Source: Terasakiella brassicae (GTDB lineage: Bacteria > Pseudomonadota > Alphaproteobacteria > Rhodospirillales > Terasakiellaceae). From it: a stretch of DNA of 64,000 nt. The position numbers and the translations under genes are program-made. Below are positions 24,699 to 33,457 of this stretch, in pieces. Each line of letters opens with the position of its first letter. The first letter of the stretch is position 1. The notes beneath the pieces were generated by a model, which worked only from the letters and a program-made list of their open reading frames with translations, searched no databases and was not told the origin of the DNA. The stretch covers positions 62,001 to 126,000 of the forward strand of contig NZ_BMHV01000008.1 of NCBI RefSeq assembly GCF_014641495.1, written 5' to 3'.

Positions 24699-25406
24699 AT
24701 GGTTGTTAGGGATAAAAAGGCGCTTCTGTCCAACAGTGAATTACTGAGCGGTCTGGACGAAGCCATGCTTGATCGCCTGTTGTCGATGACGGTGACACGC
24801 AGACTGGATAAAAACGAGACACTTTTTGTAAAAGGGGATCCGGGCGATAGTTTGTTCGGTGTGCAGGAAGGAAAAATAAAAATTGTGACGACTTCGCCCA
24901 ACGGTAAGGAAGTCACCTTGAATATTATCGAGGAAGGGCAATTTTTCGGGGAGATTGCCTTGTTGGATGGTATGGACCGTACCGCCGATGCCATTGCGAT
25001 GGAAAAAACCGAAGTTCTGGTCATTCAACGGCGCGATTTTATCCCGTTTCTGGAAAAACATCCTAAACTGTGTATTCAGGTGATGCAGTTATTGTGTCAT
25101 CGTGTGCGTCTGACATCGGAAATGGTCGAAGATGCGGCCTTTTTGCCATTGGATGGACGTTTGGCGAAACGCCTTTTAAACTTAGCGGACCTTTATGGAC
25201 AGGAACAGCCCGGTGGCGGTGTGTTAATCGGTTTGAACCTGCCGCAACAGGAACTAGCCCGTATGATGGGAACCAGTCGGGAAAGCGTGAATAAACAGCT
25301 GCAAATCTGGCGCAATCAGGGCTGGATTGAACTGGCCCGTGGCAAGGTAACGATCTTGAATGAACAAGCCTTGCAGTATGTGTTAGAGGCCGCCGAATTC
25401 GATTGA
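24699..25406 (+). CDS. Crp/Fnr family transcriptional regulator
   Basis: A 235-residue regulator. The cyclic nucleotide-binding fold covers about 15-130 (GDPGDSLFGVQEGKIKI, GQFFGEIALLDGMDRTADAIA, including the E-x7-R-T phosphate-cassette-like pattern), a dimerisation helix follows (about 130-160), then a winged helix (about 165-228). The recognition helix reads SRESVNKQL, keeping the R-E and a basic residue at the third position that in CRP read TGTGA. No cysteine cluster for an Fnr-type iron-sulfur centre is present, so cAMP or another ligand is likelier than oxygen. A perfect CRP-type site lies 49 bases upstream. Confidence 0.93.
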   Translation: MVVRDKKALLSNSELLSGLDEAMLDRLLSMTVTRRLDKNETLFVKGDPGDSLFGVQEGKIKIVTTSPNGKEVTLNIIEEGQFFGEIALLDGMDRTADAIAMEKTEVLVIQRRDFIPFLEKHPKLCIQVMQLLCHRVRLTSEMVEDAAFLPLDGRLAKRLLNLADLYGQEQPGGGVLIGLNLPQQELARMMGTSRESVNKQLQIWRNQGWIELARGKVTILNEQALQYVLEAAEFD

Positions 25407-25432
25407 TCCGGCGGCTTGGTCTGTCGATATGG

Positions 25433-26260
25433 TTAGGGAGCTTTTGACTCACTGCGTGCCATTTCTTCAATGGCATGGTTTTCCAGATAGTTTGTCAGGT
25501 AATGATAGGCTTCGTCAATATCATCAGTAACGGTAAAAAGTTTTAAATCTTCCGGGCTGATGGTACCGTATTTGACCAGAGCTTCCAGATTGACCACATC
25601 ATTCCAGAATTCTTTGCCATATAGAACAATCGGCAGTTTTTTGCTGACTTTTCCGGTTTGGATCAAGGTCAAGGCTTCAAACAATTCATCCAATGTGCCG
25701 TAGCCACCGGGGAAGGCGACCATTGCCTTGGCAAGATACATAAACCAGAATTTTCGCATGAAGAAATAGCGAAATTCAAAAGATAGCTGGCGGGTGATAT
25801 AGGGGTTTTGGCTTTGTTCAAACGGCAAGGTGATATTGAAGCCGAGGTTTAACCCTTTGGCTTCGGATGCGCCGCGATTTCCGGCTTCCATAATGCCGGG
25901 ACCACCACCAGTGCAGATAACAAAACGTTTCTTGCTGCCTTCCAGATTTTTGGACCAGAGCGTCAAGCGCCGGGCAAGTTCACGCGCGTCTTCATAATAA
26001 CGTGACATTTTGACATCCATTTCCGCGCGCACTAAATCACTGCTCAGTTTTTTGGCTTCTTCCAGTTTTTTTTCGGCGATATCGCGAGGAAGAAGGCGGG
26101 CGGACCCAAAAAAGATGATGGTGTCTTCGACGTTTTGCGACTCAAAACGGGCATCGGGTTCGATATATTCCGACAGGATACGCAATGGGCGGCCTTCGCG
26201 ACCCTCGATAAAATGTTTGTTCAAATAAGCCTGAACGGGGGGATAGGGAGACTCAACCAT
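25433..26260 (-). CDS. LOG family protein (TIGR00730-type Rossmann fold)
   Basis: A 275-residue protein. The nucleotide-binding motif PGGYGTLDEL (about 200-209) and the glycine-rich VICTGGGPGIMEAGNRGA (about 122-139) define the LOG/cytokinin phosphoribohydrolase superfamily. Members hydrolyse nucleoside 5'-monophosphates to base and ribose 5-phosphate; this longer subgroup is less well studied. Near the N-terminus FFGSARL is the first nucleotide-contacting loop. The ATG at 26258-26260 has GAGGTG before it; the TTG four codons earlier is part of that site. It converges with the Crp/Fnr gene with 26 bases between stops. Confidence 0.88.
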   Translation of the reverse strand: MVESPYPPVQAYLNKHFIEGREGRPLRILSEYIEPDARFESQNVEDTIIFFGSARLLPRDIAEKKLEEAKKLSSDLVRAEMDVKMSRYYEDARELARRLTLWSKNLEGSKKRFVICTGGGPGIMEAGNRGASEAKGLNLGFNITLPFEQSQNPYITRQLSFEFRYFFMRKFWFMYLAKAMVAFPGGYGTLDELFEALTLIQTGKVSKKLPIVLYGKEFWNDVVNLEALVKYGTISPEDLKLFTVTDDIDEAYHYLTNYLENHAIEEMARSESKAP

Positions 26261-26357
26261 GCGACACCTCAATTTTTGTTGTTATTTTATAATAGTTTGT
26301 ATTTGTTAATAAAAATTGCAAGAGGGAGGACGGTTTTTTGAATTTTTTATAAAGAGG

Positions 26358-26822
26358 CTATTTTTCCCATTTGGAAAGGGCATCATCATCAGATTCGCGA
26401 GCATCAACCCAACTGCCGGTCCCTGTATTGTCTTCTTCAAGTTTCCAAAAAGGGGCCTTGGTTTTTAAAAAGTCCATCAGGAATTGCGCAGATTCAAAGG
26501 CAGCCTGACGATGGGCCGAAGCCGTCACCACCAGGACGATATTTTCCCCGGGTTCCATACGGCCATAGCGATGAATGATCAGGACATCTTCCAAGGGCCA
26601 GCGTTGGCGTGCCGTTTCTTCAATTTCGGCCAGTTTTTTTTCTGTCATGCCGGGGTAATGTTCCAGCGTCATGGCGCAAACGCGGGTGTTGTCTTCTTTG
26701 GTATGCTGGAAATCGCGAACCAATCCAACAAAAGAACAAATGCCGCCTATGGCCGTGTTGCCGTGGCTCAAGGCATTGATTTCCGCCCCGACATCAAAGT
26801 TTTCTTTCTGAACGCGGATCAT
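26358..26822 (-). CDS. moaE: Molybdopterin synthase catalytic subunit
   Basis: A 154-residue large subunit of molybdopterin synthase, which inserts two sulfurs into precursor Z (cPMP). The family motifs GGICSFVGLVRD (about 27-38), LEHYPGMTEKKLAEI, HRYGRMEPGENIVLVV (about 86-101) and the lysine-rich KTKAPFWKLE near the C-terminus are present. The start at 26820-26822 follows CAGGGGGG, four bases after the moaD stop, which fits co-translation of the two subunits; the longer frame runs into moaD and is rejected. Last gene of the pgsA-mobB-moeA-moaD-moaE run. Confidence 0.95.
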   Translation of the reverse strand: MIRVQKENFDVGAEINALSHGNTAIGGICSFVGLVRDFQHTKEDNTRVCAMTLEHYPGMTEKKLAEIEETARQRWPLEDVLIIHRYGRMEPGENIVLVVTASAHRQAAFESAQFLMDFLKTKAPFWKLEEDNTGTGSWVDARESDDDALSKWEK

Positions 26823-26826
26823 AAAA

Positions 26827-27078
26827 TCACCCCCCTGTGACAGGTGGGAAAATGGCGAATTCGTCACCGTTTTGGATGGTGTCGTCCATCTGGGCGTAAT
26901 CCTGATTTAGGGCAACACGGATGACTTTGTCTTCACCCAAGGCTTCTGCATAAACCTCTCCCTTGGTGCGCAGGTAATCCAAAACATCGCCAACGGTTTT
27001 AACGGTGTCGGGCAGGTCGATTTCTTCTTCGGCACAACCGATTTTTGTGCGCAGCCATGCGAAATAGAGAACTTTCAT
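26827..27078 (-). CDS. moaD: Molybdopterin synthase sulfur carrier subunit
   Basis: An 83-residue ubiquitin-fold protein ending in PPVTGG. The terminal Gly-Gly is adenylated and thiocarboxylated by MoeB and donates sulfur within the MoaD-MoaE complex. LRTKIG and LNQDYAQMDDTIQNGDEFAIFPPVTGG (about 58-83) match the family. It overlaps the moeA stop by one base (TAATG) and sits four bases before moaE. Confidence 0.95.
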   Translation of the reverse strand: MKVLYFAWLRTKIGCAEEEIDLPDTVKTVGDVLDYLRTKGEVYAEALGEDKVIRVALNQDYAQMDDTIQNGDEFAIFPPVTGG

Positions 27079-28337
27079 TACTGATTTACCTCGCTATAAG
27101 GGATGAAATCGACCAGATCACCGGTTTCAATTTTATGCACATGATCGGGAATTTCCACCAGCCCGTCCGTTTTGACCATTGAGGTTAAAACACCGGACCC
27201 GGTGGTGTGGAACAATTCAACGACCGGGCCGTAAGGTGTGTCTTTTAGATAGGCCCGTTGCCATTCATAACGTCCACCTTTGTGATCCAGTTCAAAAGCG
27301 GCGGCAACTTTGTAGCTGCGACTTTGAATATCGCTTCGCCCTGCAAAACCGGCAATCATGGGCCGGGCAATCATCATAAAGGTGACAAGCGTTGCAACCG
27401 GATTACCCGGCAGCCCAATGAAGGGTTTGCCTGCAATGTCCCCCAGGGCAATGGGGCGACCGGGCTTAATGGCAATGCGCCAGAAATCGATTTTCCCCAG
27501 TGTTTTGACAGCGGATTTAACGTGGTCTTCTTCCCCCATCGAAACCCCGCCGGAGGTAAACAGGATATCGTGATCTTGTGCGGCGTGTTTCAAGGCATTG
27601 GTAATAGTGGTTAAATCATCCGGTAGGATGCCAAGATCGGTGACTTCAAACCCCATGCTGTCCAACATGGACATGACGGTGTAGCGATTGATGTCGTAAA
27701 TGCAGCCGTCTTCCAAATCCTGTCCCGGGTCGCGGATTTCATCACCCGTTGAAAAAACAGCGATTTTTAAAGGGACGTACACATTTAAGTCTGTCTTGCC
27801 GATTGAAGCACATACACCGATATCGGCAGCGCGCAATTTGCGGCCCTTTTTCAGGACAACGTCACCGGTCTGGATGTCTTCGCCTGCTTTGCGGCGGTTG
27901 GCCCCTTGTTTGGCAGCACATCCTTGCGCAAAGGTCACGACCCCGTCTTTTTCACAGGCGTTTTCCTGCATGACAACCGTATCGGCGCCTTGTGGCATCG
28001 CTGCGCCGGTAAAAATACGAAAAGTCTCGCCCGGATTAAGGGGGCGGTCCATCGGGTGTCCGGCGGCAATCCGGGCGGTGACGGGCAGCTTGGTTTCACC
28101 ATGTGGATTCAAATCGGCAAAGCGTAGGGCATACCCATCCATTGCGGAATTATCGTGTGGCGGAACATTGCGCGGGGAGATGATATCTTCTGCCAGAATT
28201 TTACCGACACATTGGCGCAAAGGTAAAGAGGTGGTTTGTGCAATCGGCTTGACCGTTTCTGCGATTTTGCGCCGTGCCTCGGGCAGAGGCATCATGTCAT
28301 CGGCATGGGAAAAACAGCAGTCAAAAACGGGTGTCAT
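27078..28337 (-). CDS. moeA: Molybdopterin molybdenumtransferase
   Basis: A 419-residue enzyme that inserts molybdate into adenylylated molybdopterin. Visible motifs: PPHDNSAMDGYALR (about 59-72), GAAMPQGADTVVMQE (about 112-126), FSTGDEI (about 194-200), DILFTSGGVSMGEEDHVK (about 258-275) and KPGRPIALGDIAGKPFIGLPGNPVA (about 288-312). Domain order and length are standard. The start overlaps the mobB stop by ATGA and the end overlaps the moaD start, indicating tight coupling in one operon. Confidence 0.96.
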   Translation of the reverse strand: MTPVFDCCFSHADDMMPLPEARRKIAETVKPIAQTTSLPLRQCVGKILAEDIISPRNVPPHDNSAMDGYALRFADLNPHGETKLPVTARIAAGHPMDRPLNPGETFRIFTGAAMPQGADTVVMQENACEKDGVVTFAQGCAAKQGANRRKAGEDIQTGDVVLKKGRKLRAADIGVCASIGKTDLNVYVPLKIAVFSTGDEIRDPGQDLEDGCIYDINRYTVMSMLDSMGFEVTDLGILPDDLTTITNALKHAAQDHDILFTSGGVSMGEEDHVKSAVKTLGKIDFWRIAIKPGRPIALGDIAGKPFIGLPGNPVATLVTFMMIARPMIAGFAGRSDIQSRSYKVAAAFELDHKGGRYEWQRAYLKDTPYGPVVELFHTTGSGVLTSMVKTDGLVEIPDHVHKIETGDLVDFIPYSEVNQ

Positions 28338-28840
28338 GGTTCTCTCCGCAAATCCAGATGCGAGATAATAAAGTCGGCAATGCCTTCGATGTCTTTGAGG
28401 TCGATCAAGGGGCGGTCAATATCACGTAATTGTTCGTCACTGGCGACGGCAAGAATGGTCGGGTCGTCGGGCCAAAGCGGTTCGCGCCCATAAGACGGAC
28501 GATGGACTTCTATTTTGGGATGGTTATTAAATTTAAAACCTTCAATCAGGACAAGGTCTACATCGCTCATATGCTGGATGAGATCTTCGATTTCGGGTTC
28601 TTCATCCCCGCGCAATTCGTGCAGTAAGGCCCAGCGATGACTGGAAGCCAGCATGACTTCTTTGGCCCCGGCTTCGCGCTGGCGATAAGAATCTTTGCCC
28701 GGCTGGTCGATATCGAACTGGTGATGGGTATGCTTGATGGTGGAAACGTTAAAACCATGTTTGGTGATTGCCGGGATCAGAACTTCCAGCAAGGTGGTTT
28801 TGCCGCTGCCGCTTTTACCAACGATACCAAATATTTTCAT
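28334..28840 (-). CDS. mobB: Molybdopterin-guanine dinucleotide biosynthesis adapter protein
   Basis: A 168-residue GTP-binding protein that assists MobA in attaching GMP to molybdopterin. P-loop GKSGSGKTTLLE (about 8-19), the HTHHQFDIDQPGKDSYRQREAGA stretch (about 37-59) and DLVLIEGFK (about 95-103) are family signatures. It indicates that the cell makes bis-MGD-type cofactor for DMSO-reductase family enzymes. mobA itself is not in the window. Its start directly abuts the pgsA stop. Confidence 0.94.
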   Translation of the reverse strand: MKIFGIVGKSGSGKTTLLEVLIPAITKHGFNVSTIKHTHHQFDIDQPGKDSYRQREAGAKEVMLASSHRWALLHELRGDEEPEIEDLIQHMSDVDLVLIEGFKFNNHPKIEVHRPSYGREPLWPDDPTILAVASDEQLRDIDRPLIDLKDIEGIADFIISHLDLRREP

Positions 28841-29401
28841 TTAATCGACCATATGCTTTAAACCGGTGCGCAAATAATCGTACCCGGTAATCATCGTCAA
28901 AAGGGCTGCAAGCCATAAACCGACATATCCGACCGTAACTGTTTCAGCGACCCACAAATAAGGCCCGGCGTTTCCGACGATCAGAAAACCCAAGGCCAGC
29001 ATTTGAATGGTGGTTTTCCATTTGGCCAATAGGGTAACGGGGACGGATATTTTGGTTTCTGCCAAAAATTCGCGCAAACCGGAAACCAGTAACTCACGCA
29101 CCAAAATAACGCCTGCTGCCAAAACATGGATGCCTTCGATCGGGCCAAACCCCATGAGCATGACAATCAGCGTCCCGATAAGAAGCTTGTCAGCAATCGG
29201 GTCCATAAATTTACCAAGGGCGGATTGCAGGTCCATTCTGCGGGCGAGCCAGCCATCAAAGAAATCGGTGATACAGGCATAGACATATAATGAAAAGGCC
29301 ATCCAGTTGCCTTCGGGTTCGCCAACCATATATAGACCGACCAAAACGGGGATGATCAGAATGCGTGACGCTGTCAGGATATTGGGAACGTTCCAGAGCA
29401 T
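28841..29401 (-). CDS. pgsA: CDP-diacylglycerol--glycerol-3-phosphate 3-phosphatidyltransferase
   Basis: A 186-residue inner-membrane enzyme making phosphatidylglycerophosphate, the committed step to phosphatidylglycerol and cardiolipin. NVPNILTASRILIIPVLV opens the protein, and the CDP-alcohol phosphotransferase signature is complete at about 47-72 (DFFDGWLARR...GKFMDPIADK, giving DxxDGxxAR...GxxxDxxxD). Several membrane helices follow. It heads the molybdenum-cofactor operon, a grouping with pgsA seen in other alphaproteobacteria. No strong ribosome site is evident before the ATG. Confidence 0.95.
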   Translation of the reverse strand: MLWNVPNILTASRILIIPVLVGLYMVGEPEGNWMAFSLYVYACITDFFDGWLARRMDLQSALGKFMDPIADKLLIGTLIVMLMGFGPIEGIHVLAAGVILVRELLVSGLREFLAETKISVPVTLLAKWKTTIQMLALGFLIVGNAGPYLWVAETVTVGYVGLWLAALLTMITGYDYLRTGLKHMVD

Positions 29402-29598
29402 TTGAATTTTTCTTTATATGAACAGGATGAGCGCAAAGGCCAAAATAGACCATAGGCCTTTTAAAAAAAAGCGGCTTTTTTCTTATCGTCTTTTTACATA
29501 TTTTGACAGGTAAATCTTTTCCTTTTTGCCAAGCAAGCTATCCAAGTGTAAGCTAAAAGAAAACAGGTGCACATCAGAATGGGGGATAATTAGACTTT

Positions 29599-30351
29599 AT
29601 GGGAAAGAAGATACTCATAAATATGTTTATTTTGTGCCTGTTTTTATCGGCACCCTTGCGGATATCTTTTGCCAACCCTTCACAAAACTATGTGGAAGTT
29701 GCTGTCCCCATTATTTCACAATTGGTGCATCAGGACGGGAGCGGGAAATGGCAAGGTCCGTTGATTGACCTTTTAAAGCGTGCGGAACAGGAAATTGGCA
29801 TTCCTTTTCATTTGCGCATGGTGCCTTTTAAACGGGCGGTGCTGATGGTGGGAGAAGGCGATACCGATTTTGGTGTCTTTATGGAAAGCTCTAAACGCAA
29901 TCAGATCGGTATGCCGATTGTGAAGTTGGGGGATGCCCAGTTCATTATTGTCTCGTTAAAAGACAAACCGATCCGTAGCATCAACGAATTGGAAAATAAA
30001 TCCATTGCCCGTATTCGGGGCGGGGCGGAAATCAAGACCCTGAAGGGGGTGCCGGGTTTGAAGTATTATTACTTTAATAATCACAACGATGGGACGCGCC
30101 TTTTACAGTATGGACGTGTTGATGCCTTGGTTACGGCGGATTTCCGTCTCTTGGATGCGGTGGATCAGAATATGGTGACGTTTGCAGAATTGGCGGAACC
30201 TGTTCCGCTGGAACCGAGGGAACTTTGGCTCTATTGGTCATGGAAATCAAATCTGGATTTCTCGTTGGTTCGGCGTTTGAAGAGTATTCCAAATCTGCAT
30301 TTAGCGCCGCTTGATCCGGCAAAATTGCGGGAACGCTATCTGGCAAAATAA
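29599..30351 (+). CDS. Orphan periplasmic solute-binding protein (SBP_bac_3-like)
   Basis: A 250-residue exported protein with a signal peptide ending near ISFA-NPS. The two-lobe plan of family 3 binding proteins is visible: GPLIDLLKRAEQEIGIPFHLRMVPFKRAV (about 54-82), the hinge-like KPIRSINELENKSIARIRGGAE (about 125-147), and TRLLQYGRVDALVTADFRLL (about 165-185). No permease or ATPase gene is adjacent, so it may feed a transporter elsewhere or serve as a sensor. Its stop is one base from that of uvrC on the other strand. Confidence 0.82.
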   Translation: MGKKILINMFILCLFLSAPLRISFANPSQNYVEVAVPIISQLVHQDGSGKWQGPLIDLLKRAEQEIGIPFHLRMVPFKRAVLMVGEGDTDFGVFMESSKRNQIGMPIVKLGDAQFIIVSLKDKPIRSINELENKSIARIRGGAEIKTLKGVPGLKYYYFNNHNDGTRLLQYGRVDALVTADFRLLDAVDQNMVTFAELAEPVPLEPRELWLYWSWKSNLDFSLVRRLKSIPNLHLAPLDPAKLRERYLAK

Positions 30352-30352
30352 A

Positions 30353-32254
30353 TTAATTTTCGTGAAAATGATCGTAAATCAGTTTGGCGGTTGTCTTGTT
30401 GATACCGTCAACGGCCTCCAGATCGCTTAAGCCCGCTTGGGCCACACCTTTGGCGGACCCGAAATGATGGAGCAAGGCTTTTTTTCGTTTGGCGCCGACC
30501 CCGTTAATATCATCCAGAACGGATTTTGTAGTGGCCTTGCCGCGTTTGGCACGATGGGTGCCGATGGCGAAGCGATGGGCCTCGTCGCGCAGGCGCTGGA
30601 TGAAATGATTGACCGGGTCGGTATGTTCTAATTGAAACGGTTCCTGTCCGGGGATGACGATTTTATCATATCCGGCATTTCGTTCCGGTCCTTTGGAAAT
30701 CCCGGCCAAGGTGACATCGTCGATGCCGAGTTCTTCAAAAACGGAAATTGCGACCCCCAGTTGCCCTTTGCCCCCATCGATAATGACAAGGTCCGGCCAT
30801 TGGCCTTTTTCCTTATCGGGGTCTTCCTTGATGGCGCGGCTGAAACGGCGGGTTAAGACTTCACGCATCATGGCGTAATCATCATCGCTTTGCGCCGTTT
30901 TGATGTTGAATTTACGATAGGCATTTTTGATGAAACCATCCGGCCCGGCAGCAATCATGGCTCCGACCGAGTTGGTCCCCTGAATGTGGGAGTTATCGTA
31001 AACCTCGATCCTTTCCGGCATGGACTCCATTTGCATAATGCGCTGGGTTTCCTGCAACAAACGACGTTGTGACGCACTTTGCGCCAATCGGCGTCCCAAG
31101 GCTTCGCGGGCGTTGTTCATGGCATGAGTAATCAATTTGGTTTTTTCGCCGCGTTTTGGGCATTGCAGTGAAATTTTACGTTCAGCCCGTACGCAAAGGG
31201 CTTCTTCTAAAATGGCGTGACCGGGGAGGTCATGGCTGACAAGGATTTGTTTGGGCGGCTGTTTATCGGCATAAAATTGTCCGATGAAGGCTTCCAGAAT
31301 ATCGGGCAATTCTTCTTTCGACCCATGTGCGGGATAATAGGCCCGGTTACCGAAATTGGCTCCGGCGCGAAAGAAAAAGACCTGAATGCAGGTTTGTCCG
31401 CCATCAAGGAAACCGGCGATAACATCGGCTTCTTCCAGTCCTTCAATATTGATATCCTGGCGTTGTTGAATACGCGTCATTGCTGAAATGCGGTCTCGAT
31501 AAATCGCGGCCTCTTCAAATTCGAGGTTTTCGCTCGCTTCTGCCATGCGTTGCGCCAATTCGTTTTGCAAGGCTTTGCTGTCACCGCGCAAAAATCGTTC
31601 GGACTGTTCCACAAGTTTTGCATATTCGCGCACAGAAATACGCCCGACACAAGGGGCAGAACATCGCTTGATTTGATATTGTAAACAAGGGCGTGTGCGG
31701 GATGCAAAAATACTGTCTGAACAGGGCCGCAGCAAAAAAGCCCGTTGCAGGGTGTTCAAGGTTTCGTTGACGGCCCAGGCGGATGCAAAGGGGCCGAAAT
31801 AGCGCCCTTTGCGGTTTTTTGCACCGCGATGTTTGAGGACTTGTGGATAGTCATGGTCCCCGGTAACAAGGATCATGGGAAAAGATTTATCGTCGCGTAG
31901 TAAGATATTATAACGCGGCTTTAATTTCTTGATCAGGTTCGATTCCAGAAGCAAGGCTTCGGCTTCGGTATGGGTGGTAATGAATTCCATCGCATAGGTT
32001 TGCGAGATCATGCGTTGAATGCGGATGGTCAGGCGTTGTGGCGTTGTATAGTTTGCGACCCGTTTTTTTAACGACTTGGCTTTCCCCACATAAAGAACAT
32101 CGCCTTTTTCATTCAACATCCGATAGACACCGGGGCGAGAGGCGAGTGTTTTCAAATAACCTTTGATCACATCCATACCCCGGGTGAGCGAGCCTTTAAT
32201 GCCGCTGTCCGGGACTTCCAATGTGCTGTTTTCTTCGTGCCTGAGTTCGTTCAT
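30353..32254 (-). CDS. uvrC: Excinuclease ABC subunit C
   Basis: A 633-residue nuclease subunit of nucleotide excision repair that cuts on both sides of a lesion after UvrB loading. The GIY-YIG domain (about 38-118; PGVYRM, DVLYVGKAKSLKKRV) makes the 3' cut, the UVR motif (about 222-256) binds UvrB, the RNase H-like domain (about 400-550, YDNSHIQGTNSVGAMIAAGPDGF) makes the 5' cut, and the tandem helix-hairpin-helix (about 580-633) binds DNA. The N-terminus may start at the internal ATG at residue 27, as no ribosome site marks the first ATG. Confidence 0.96.
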   Translation of the reverse strand: MNELRHEENSTLEVPDSGIKGSLTRGMDVIKGYLKTLASRPGVYRMLNEKGDVLYVGKAKSLKKRVANYTTPQRLTIRIQRMISQTYAMEFITTHTEAEALLLESNLIKKLKPRYNILLRDDKSFPMILVTGDHDYPQVLKHRGAKNRKGRYFGPFASAWAVNETLNTLQRAFLLRPCSDSIFASRTRPCLQYQIKRCSAPCVGRISVREYAKLVEQSERFLRGDSKALQNELAQRMAEASENLEFEEAAIYRDRISAMTRIQQRQDINIEGLEEADVIAGFLDGGQTCIQVFFFRAGANFGNRAYYPAHGSKEELPDILEAFIGQFYADKQPPKQILVSHDLPGHAILEEALCVRAERKISLQCPKRGEKTKLITHAMNNAREALGRRLAQSASQRRLLQETQRIMQMESMPERIEVYDNSHIQGTNSVGAMIAAGPDGFIKNAYRKFNIKTAQSDDDYAMMREVLTRRFSRAIKEDPDKEKGQWPDLVIIDGGKGQLGVAISVFEELGIDDVTLAGISKGPERNAGYDKIVIPGQEPFQLEHTDPVNHFIQRLRDEAHRFAIGTHRAKRGKATTKSVLDDINGVGAKRKKALLHHFGSAKGVAQAGLSDLEAVDGINKTTAKLIYDHFHEN

Positions 32255-32361
32255 AAATTCAGAGATGGCCCATTCCCATCAATTCGTCAACCAATGTCAT
32301 TGTCCTTTGCGGGATTTGTCGGCTATAACATTTTCAAAAATTCATTTTGGTTAGGACAAGA

Positions 32362-33447
32362 ATGGCCCGCGTTCCCCATCCCACAAAAACGCATATTGCC
32401 CTGAATTATAAGGAACCGTTGTCGGTGCGCCTTGGACGTTATGCGGCTTATAGCGGGGCGAGCTTTGCTGTACTGGCCATTCTTTATAGTCTGGCGTGGT
32501 TTGGAACGTCCATGTTGCTGCGCGCTGGCGTTCAGGACTGGTTTGCCGCGCGCAACGCACAAGGTTATGTCGCAAAATATGATGATCAAAAAGCCCGCAT
32601 TACAGGGTTTCCTTTTGCGCTGAATATCCGTTTGAAAGATGTCGTGTTTGCACCACCCCTTGATGCATCAGGAAAACGGGCGTGGAGCTGGCAAATCGCA
32701 TCACTGGATTTATCGACACTGCCGCTGCCTTGGACATTGCGGACCCTAAACGTGGATATGAGTGCTCCCCAAAGCCTATCAATGAATGCTCAGACCTATC
32801 GGGGGCAGGCAAAAAGGTTTCAACTGACATTTGACTGGATGTCAAAAGGGGTGCCGGATGAAATATCGCTGGATATTGCGCAGTGGAACTTGCATGGGGA
32901 ACAACAGGCTTTAAGCCTTGATCACGTACAACTGGATGCCCGGCGCCAATCGTCCGGGGATTATCAGTTTGAACTAAAAGGGCAGGATATTGATTTGCCG
33001 AATGCCATCATCGGTATGGGCAAAAAACTTTCGCAAGTTTTGGCGCGTGGTCGTTTCACACATAATTTTGCGACACAAAAATGGTCAAAAACAGCGATTG
33101 AAGAATGGCGTGATCGGGGGGGGACTTTAGAATTTGAAAGATTGTTGATTGACTATGCGCCTTTGTCCTTGCAGGGTAACGGGACACTGGCACTCGATGG
33201 TGACTTGCAGATTGTAGGGGCCTTTAGTGCCCGTATTCAGGGGTTCTTTGAAACAGTGGAACGTTTGCGCCGTGCTCGCGTTATTCGTGGCCCCGATGCC
33301 AGCATGGCCAAGGTTGTTTTGGGAATGCTGGCGAAATATCCAGGAAACGGCGGACCGGCAACGATAAGCGTGGCGCTAACCTTGCAGGAACGTGCCTTGT
33401 TTGCAGGCCCGGTCCGACTTATTGAAATACCGCAACTTAAGTGGTGA
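32362..33447 (+). CDS. DUF2125 family membrane-anchored protein
   Basis: A 361-residue protein with one N-terminal membrane helix (about 35-57) and a large periplasmic part. QGYVAKYDDQKARITGFPFALNIRLKDVVFAPP (about 73-105) is the recurrent opening of DUF2125 proteins, and the remainder consists of alternating beta strands like AsmA-type envelope proteins. Function unknown; a role in envelope lipid or membrane-protein handling is only suggested by the fold. TTAGGACAAG precedes the ATG at 32362. The aminotransferase gene starts ten bases after its stop. Confidence 0.85.
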   Translation: MARVPHPTKTHIALNYKEPLSVRLGRYAAYSGASFAVLAILYSLAWFGTSMLLRAGVQDWFAARNAQGYVAKYDDQKARITGFPFALNIRLKDVVFAPPLDASGKRAWSWQIASLDLSTLPLPWTLRTLNVDMSAPQSLSMNAQTYRGQAKRFQLTFDWMSKGVPDEISLDIAQWNLHGEQQALSLDHVQLDARRQSSGDYQFELKGQDIDLPNAIIGMGKKLSQVLARGRFTHNFATQKWSKTAIEEWRDRGGTLEFERLLIDYAPLSLQGNGTLALDGDLQIVGAFSARIQGFFETVERLRRARVIRGPDASMAKVVLGMLAKYPGNGGPATISVALTLQERALFAGPVRLIEIPQLKW

Positions 33448-33457
33448 GAAAGATAAA

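Noticed and set aside
27700-28368. 222-codon open frame antisense to moeA
   Set aside because: Low-complexity product without motifs, mirrored from a well-defined moeA.
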